From Roseobacter sp. (lineage in GTDB: Bacteria; Pseudomonadota; Alphaproteobacteria; Rhodobacterales; Rhodobacteraceae): a stretch of DNA of 64,000 bases. The stretch lies in contig PCCY01000030.1 of NCBI GenBank assembly GCA_002731875.1, positions 1-64,000 of the forward strand, written 5' to 3'. Position numbers and translations under genes: made by a program. The notes under the pieces are model-generated. The model was not told the DNA's origin. It saw only the letters and a program-made list of their open reading frames with translations, and ran no database searches. Shown here one piece after another: positions 60,452 through 64,000 of the stretch; within the stretch, counting starts at the first letter, position 1; the number at the start of each line of letters is the position of its first letter.

Positions 60452-60886
60452 ATGCGTAACATCACAGGTTTTTTAGCTGGCTTAATCTTTGGTATCGGGC
60501 TGATCATTTCAGGTATGGCCAACCCTGCAAAGGTGCTGAACTTTCTTGATATCCTCGGCCCCTGGGATCCGAGCCTGGCTTTCGTCATGGGCGGGGCGTC
60601 GATCACGGCATTTATCGGATATCGACTTGTATGGTCCCGCGAGGCTCCCTTGTTGGAGGCAAAATTTGATATGCCTGAAAACAATGCCATCGACGCACCA
60701 CTTATCACCGGCTCTATCCTGTTCGGGGCCGGTTGGGGGCTAGGCGGGTTCTGCCCCGGCCCGGCTTGGACGTCCCTGGCGATCGGGTCACCCGGTATCC
60801 TGGTTTTCCTTCCTCTCATGCTCGTCGGCATCGTTTTAGGAACTGCGGCTAAATCCCATTCGTTATTTCAACTGAAAGGAGTTTAG
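60452..60886 (+). CDS. YeeE/YedE family sulfur-transport protein, second half
   Basis: A 144-residue membrane protein (GFLAGLIFGIGLIISGMANP start) with the LGGFCPGPAW cysteine loop, the C-terminal counterpart of the previous protein (PmpB-like). SD GGAACAG precedes the ATG at 60452. The metallo-hydrolase gene follows after 2 bases. Confidence 0.9.
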   Translation: MRNITGFLAGLIFGIGLIISGMANPAKVLNFLDILGPWDPSLAFVMGGASITAFIGYRLVWSREAPLLEAKFDMPENNAIDAPLITGSILFGAGWGLGGFCPGPAWTSLAIGSPGILVFLPLMLVGIVLGTAAKSHSLFQLKGV

Positions 60887-60888
60887 AG

Positions 60889-61809
60889 ATGTCAAATAAG
60901 TCGGAACTAGATAAATGTGTCGTTCGTCATTCGCCTTCAACCGGTCCTTCCAGCCCGGATGTTTGGGGCATTTACGAACCGGACACAGGTTCTATCCAGT
61001 ATATTTGCGCCGATCCTGAAACACGCGAAGCAGCTTTGATCGATGTCGTCTTGAATTTTGATCCGGCCAGCTTTGCGCTGGACACCAGCAGCATGGATCA
61101 GGTGCTGGGCTTGGTGAAAGAGAACAATTTGACCGTGACTTGGGTGCTGGATACGCACCCCCATGCTGATCACGTAATGGCTTCATCACGTTTGAAAAAA
61201 CACACCGGCGCACCCAATGCGATAGGTGTGAAGGTAAAAGAAATCGCCGAATTATGGCGCGAGATTTACCACACGCCAGACGCCTTTGACCCGGATCGCG
61301 ATTTCGACCGATTGTTCCAGGATGGGGATACATTCAAGATCGGGTCTCTCGAGGTATCCGTCATGCTGTCGGTGGGGCACACCTTGGGGTCGATATCTTA
61401 CATTTGCGGTGACGCGATTTTTGCCCATGACACGTTCATGCAGCCTGACAGCGGCACAGCGCGTGCAGATTTTCCGGGCGGTAGCACCGAAGAATTGTGG
61501 AATTCACTGCAAAAAATCCTCGCCCTTCCCGGTAATACGAGGGTTTTCGTCGGCCATGATTATGGTTCGAAGGACCGCAACGAACCAGAATGGGAGGCGA
61601 CTGTAGACGAACACAAGGCGCACAACATCCACGTAAAGGATGGGACCAAGAAAGAAGATTATATCAAGGTTCGCAATGAACGCGACGCGACGCTGTCGCT
61701 TCCCGACCGGATGCTGGCCGCCTTGCAGATCAACCTGCGGGCGGGGCAGTTGCCCAACGCAGAGTCAGATGGTGATCACTATCTGAAAATTCCCGTCAAT
61801 AAGTTCTAA
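60889..61809 (+). CDS. Metallo-beta-lactamase-fold persulfide dioxygenase-like enzyme (Blh/ETHE1)
   Basis: A 306-residue MBL-fold protein: iron-binding THPHADH, SVGHTLGSISY, DTFMQPDSGTARADFPGGS and VGHDYGS, the persulfide dioxygenase pattern that oxidises glutathione persulfide to sulfite. BigR-regulated operons carry such a Blh enzyme next to YeeE proteins. SD GAAAGGAG. A rhodanese gene follows. Confidence 0.92.
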   Translation: MSNKSELDKCVVRHSPSTGPSSPDVWGIYEPDTGSIQYICADPETREAALIDVVLNFDPASFALDTSSMDQVLGLVKENNLTVTWVLDTHPHADHVMASSRLKKHTGAPNAIGVKVKEIAELWREIYHTPDAFDPDRDFDRLFQDGDTFKIGSLEVSVMLSVGHTLGSISYICGDAIFAHDTFMQPDSGTARADFPGGSTEELWNSLQKILALPGNTRVFVGHDYGSKDRNEPEWEATVDEHKAHNIHVKDGTKKEDYIKVRNERDATLSLPDRMLAALQINLRAGQLPNAESDGDHYLKIPVNKF

Positions 61810-61821
61810 AGGAGATATGCC

Positions 61822-62208
61822 ATGAATAAATCTATGAAGGACTTGGTCGCTGATGCGAAATCTCGGGTTGAAACCATCAGCCCCAAAGATGCGCTTTCCG
61901 CTCAGCAAAGCGGAGACTTGATCCTTGACGTGCGTGAACCAGCGGAGCTTACAACCGATGGCGCAGTCGAGGGGGCGGTGAACATTCCGCGCGGCTTGCT
62001 CGAAGCGAATGCGGACCCCGAGACCGGTAAGGGAAATGAAAAGCTGGTCGCCAAGCGGGGTAAAAACGGGCGTGTTCATATTCTGTGTGCGTCTGGCGCA
62101 CGGGCCACTCTTGCCGCTGATTGTCTGCGCGAGATGGGCTATGACGCTACCGTCATCGAAGGTGGCTTGGGCGGCTGGAAAAAAGCTAATCTGCCCGTCA
62201 TCATGTAA
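61822..62208 (+). CDS. Rhodanese-family sulfurtransferase
   Basis: A 128-residue single-domain rhodanese: LDVREPAEL near residue 35 and an active-site loop CASGARA with Cys89. It moves sulfane sulfur between thiosulfate, glutathione persulfide and acceptors, which fits the MBL persulfide dioxygenase upstream. SD AAGGAG precedes the ATG. Confidence 0.92.
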   Translation: MNKSMKDLVADAKSRVETISPKDALSAQQSGDLILDVREPAELTTDGAVEGAVNIPRGLLEANADPETGKGNEKLVAKRGKNGRVHILCASGARATLAADCLREMGYDATVIEGGLGGWKKANLPVIM

Positions 62209-62349
62209 TGCTGAGATGAACCCGCGCTACGCGTACTGCCTTGATAGCAACAAGACAGTGCGCGTGCCGCGACGCTGAGTTTTCAAGGCTCCCAGTCGCA
62301 CGATCATGCTGCGATGCGACCTACTGCAAAACCAGGTAAGGAAGCGCAT

Positions 62350-63192
62350 ATGTCCGAGACCTTCTTGTCGGCAGAACCTACGGCGCGGCTTGCTGTGTTT
62401 CTGGTGATGCTTCTGCTCATGGTTATATGGGAAATTGCAGCCCCGCGGCGACGGCAAGAGATTCCACGGCTTTTACGATGGACCAATAACGTAGGCGTCG
62501 TGGTAATCGACACGTTATTGGTACGTTTGACCTTCCCGATAGTGGCCGTGGGGTTGGCAATCGTTTCTCAGGAACGCGGGTGGGGCCTTTTCAATATCTT
62601 TGACCTACCGGGACCGCTGGTTTTCATCGTGTCTTTGCTTGTTTTGGATCTGGCGATTTATTTGCAACATGTAATGTTTCATGCGGTTCCGGCGTTATGG
62701 CGCTTGCACAGAATGCATCACGCCGACCTTGAATTCGATGTAACGACAGGGCTGCGGTTTCATCCTGGTGAAATTCTTCTGTCGATGGGAATAAAATTGG
62801 CGGTTGTGGCTGCGTTGGGACCACCAGCAGTTGCCGTATTGCTTTTTGAAATTCTGCTGAATGCGTCGTCAATGTTCAATCATTCCAACATAAAGATCCC
62901 GAAATCCATAGACCGGGTATTGAGATTGTTGGTGGTAACGCCGGATATGCACCGGGTGCATCATTCGGTCGATCCAAAAGAAACCAACAGTAATTACGGT
63001 TTCAATGTGCCATGGTGGGACCGGTTGCTAGGCACATATCGTGCGCAGCCTGCCAAAGGACACACAGGCATGGATATCGGGATTGAACAGTTCCGTACGC
63101 GCCGTGACCTGTGGCTCGACAGAATGTTGATCCAACCGGTACGTGGCCCGGCAAGCGGTTATGCCCTGGATTCGTCTGAGCACAAGGACTGA
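62350..63192 (+). CDS. Sterol desaturase/fatty acid hydroxylase family protein
   Basis: A 280-residue membrane protein with the eight-histidine di-iron motif in parts: HVMFH, HRMHH, and MHRVHHS with a later loop. Members hydroxylate or desaturate lipids. ATG 62350 follows AAGGAAG. It lies 140 bases behind the rhodanese gene and may be read with the sulfur operon. The substrate is unknown. Confidence 0.85.
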   Translation: MSETFLSAEPTARLAVFLVMLLLMVIWEIAAPRRRQEIPRLLRWTNNVGVVVIDTLLVRLTFPIVAVGLAIVSQERGWGLFNIFDLPGPLVFIVSLLVLDLAIYLQHVMFHAVPALWRLHRMHHADLEFDVTTGLRFHPGEILLSMGIKLAVVAALGPPAVAVLLFEILLNASSMFNHSNIKIPKSIDRVLRLLVVTPDMHRVHHSVDPKETNSNYGFNVPWWDRLLGTYRAQPAKGHTGMDIGIEQFRTRRDLWLDRMLIQPVRGPASGYALDSSEHKD

Positions 63193-63264
63193 ACCCTGGT
63201 CTTTCTTGCACCGGATGCCGTGTTTTTGGGTGGTGCAGGGGGGGCAATATTCAACGGCCGTTTC

Positions 63265-64000
63265 TCAAGACGCAAGCAACAAGCGGCGGCGTGTTAAGTC
63301 TGGCCGCCAATGGCCTTTGTTGGGGACAGTTCGATGTTCTACGCAGCGGCGCACAGTGGTCATGCGCATCCTTTTGGGTGCAGCATGAACATGGCTTCTG
63401 TTATTCGTCATCGTGGGTTCATGGGGTAGCCCAACAGTAGAAACGATCGCTGGCTTCAAGTCTTCCGTGCTATTCTTGAGCTGCTGACATAGGGCGCTCA
63501 CTTCTTTCCGTGCCATAAACGTTCGTACCATTTTGCCATATCGCAAGACAGCGGTGTCTAAAGAGTCGATGTACCCGAAGGCGGGAAAGCGACTGAGCAG
63601 TCGGAGCAATTCCACAGGAGCCAGCATTTTCAGGGCCTGCGGGCCGGGGAAAAAGCTTTCGCTCAGCGTACCCTCGGCGACTATGATTTGATGCGCCTCA
63701 AACATTAAATGGACATAGGTGACAGACTTTTTACCCTTCGCGATCCGCACACCAGGAAGTTCGTCGACCAAGTGAATTGCCCTCGCCAGACGCCCGCCCG
63801 GCATCAGCATGCCGTGCTGGCGTGAAACGAATATATCGCGCTCAGCGCCAAGCACGCCCTTATGTATGCGCACTGGCAACAAATTGGGAAATTCAGCAAG
63901 CTCATCCCCACAGACGGTTCTGCTGCCGACCCAGGCGATGGGCTGTGCACCATTGTCCAAAGTGCACACCAGATCGCCTTGTTTCAGGGTCGCTATGTCC
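63265..64000 (-). CDS. Hint-domain protein, 5' part cut by the window edge
   Basis: The frame stays open to base 64000, so the true start lies outside the window. The visible 245 codons begin DIATLKQGDLVCTLDNGAQPIAWVGSR, the Hint (Hedgehog/intein) opening common in Roseobacter proteins, followed by VRIHKGVLG, VSRQHGML and VHLMFEAHQIIVAEGTLSES. The last 60 residues are basic and less conserved. Such domains may process or anchor larger secreted proteins. Confidence 0.8.
   Translation of the reverse strand, partial: DIATLKQGDLVCTLDNGAQPIAWVGSRTVCGDELAEFPNLLPVRIHKGVLGAERDIFVSRQHGMLMPGGRLARAIHLVDELPGVRIAKGKKSVTYVHLMFEAHQIIVAEGTLSESFFPGPQALKMLAPVELLRLLSRFPAFGYIDSLDTAVLRYGKMVRTFMARKEVSALCQQLKNSTEDLKPAIVSTVGLPHEPTMTNNRSHVHAAPKRMRMTTVRRCVEHRTVPNKGHWRPDLTRRRLLLAS

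Noticed and set aside
1-64000. Mobile elements, CRISPR arrays, tRNA or rRNA genes
   Set aside because: No transposase, terminal inverted repeat pair, repeat-spacer array or tRNA-like cloverleaf was recognised by eye on either strand.

Overview
The window looks like part of an extrachromosomal replicon (plasmid or chromid) of an alphaproteobacterium of the Rhodobacteraceae/Roseobacter group. The main reason is a complete repABC replication and partition locus at 35.6-39.1 kb on the minus strand, with two identical 16-bp palindromes that fit parS. Supporting signs are TRAP and TctABC transporters, a Hint-domain protein, moderate-to-high GC content, and many ATGA-coupled operons. The assignment is inferred from gene content, not from a database search. 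No rRNA, tRNA, CRISPR array or recognisable insertion sequence was seen.

0.3-6.3 kb: a TetR regulator diverges from an old-yellow-enzyme/TMADH-type iron-sulfur flavoprotein. A Tex RNA-binding protein follows on the other strand. 5.6-12.5 kb: a second TetR regulator diverges from tctC-tctB-tctA, a shikimate/quinate dehydrogenase and a 3-dehydroshikimate dehydratase. Together they look like an uptake and catabolic unit that turns quinate or shikimate into protocatechuate. 12.6-18.2 kb: a secreted lysozyme-like protein, then a minus-strand dctP-dctQ-dctM-amidase-small membrane protein operon.

18.6-33.1 kb: a full type II secretion system split over both strands. It holds a prepilin peptidase, gspJ/K with a periplasmic-binding-like lipoprotein, gspN, gspL-M-E-F, and gspG-H-I-C-D. 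A secreted DUF4331 protein and a small lipoprotein sit inside the cluster and are candidate cargo. 33.3-35.2 kb: mntH and mntR diverge around a clear MntR-box-like palindrome.

39.5-55.5 kb: a cytochrome b561 and a degenerate SDR, then a large copper and periplasmic redox island. The island contains a CueR-type promoter, a Cys-rich secreted protein, multicopper oxidase, DUF411 protein, cytochromes c, CcmG/TlpA thioredoxins, Met-rich protein, SCO, CcdA, porin, L,D-transpeptidase, two cupredoxins, a CusF domain cut off by an in-frame TAG, an ABC-exporter membrane domain without an ATPase, and CopZ. The arrangement suggests copper detoxification together with periplasmic thiol and cytochrome maturation.

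55.5-59.5 kb: a DedA/YqaA-like protein, then a probable nickel/cobalt locus. HupE, a membrane anchor protein and a His-rich protein diverge from a CsoR/InrS-type sensor and an NrsD-like MFS exporter with a His-rich tail. A G/C-tract operator overlaps the sensor's ribosome binding site. 59.6-63.2 kb: a BigR/SqrR-like persulfide sensor diverges from two YeeE/YedE proteins, a persulfide-dioxygenase-like hydrolase, a rhodanese and a sterol-desaturase family protein. The window ends inside a Hint-domain gene.
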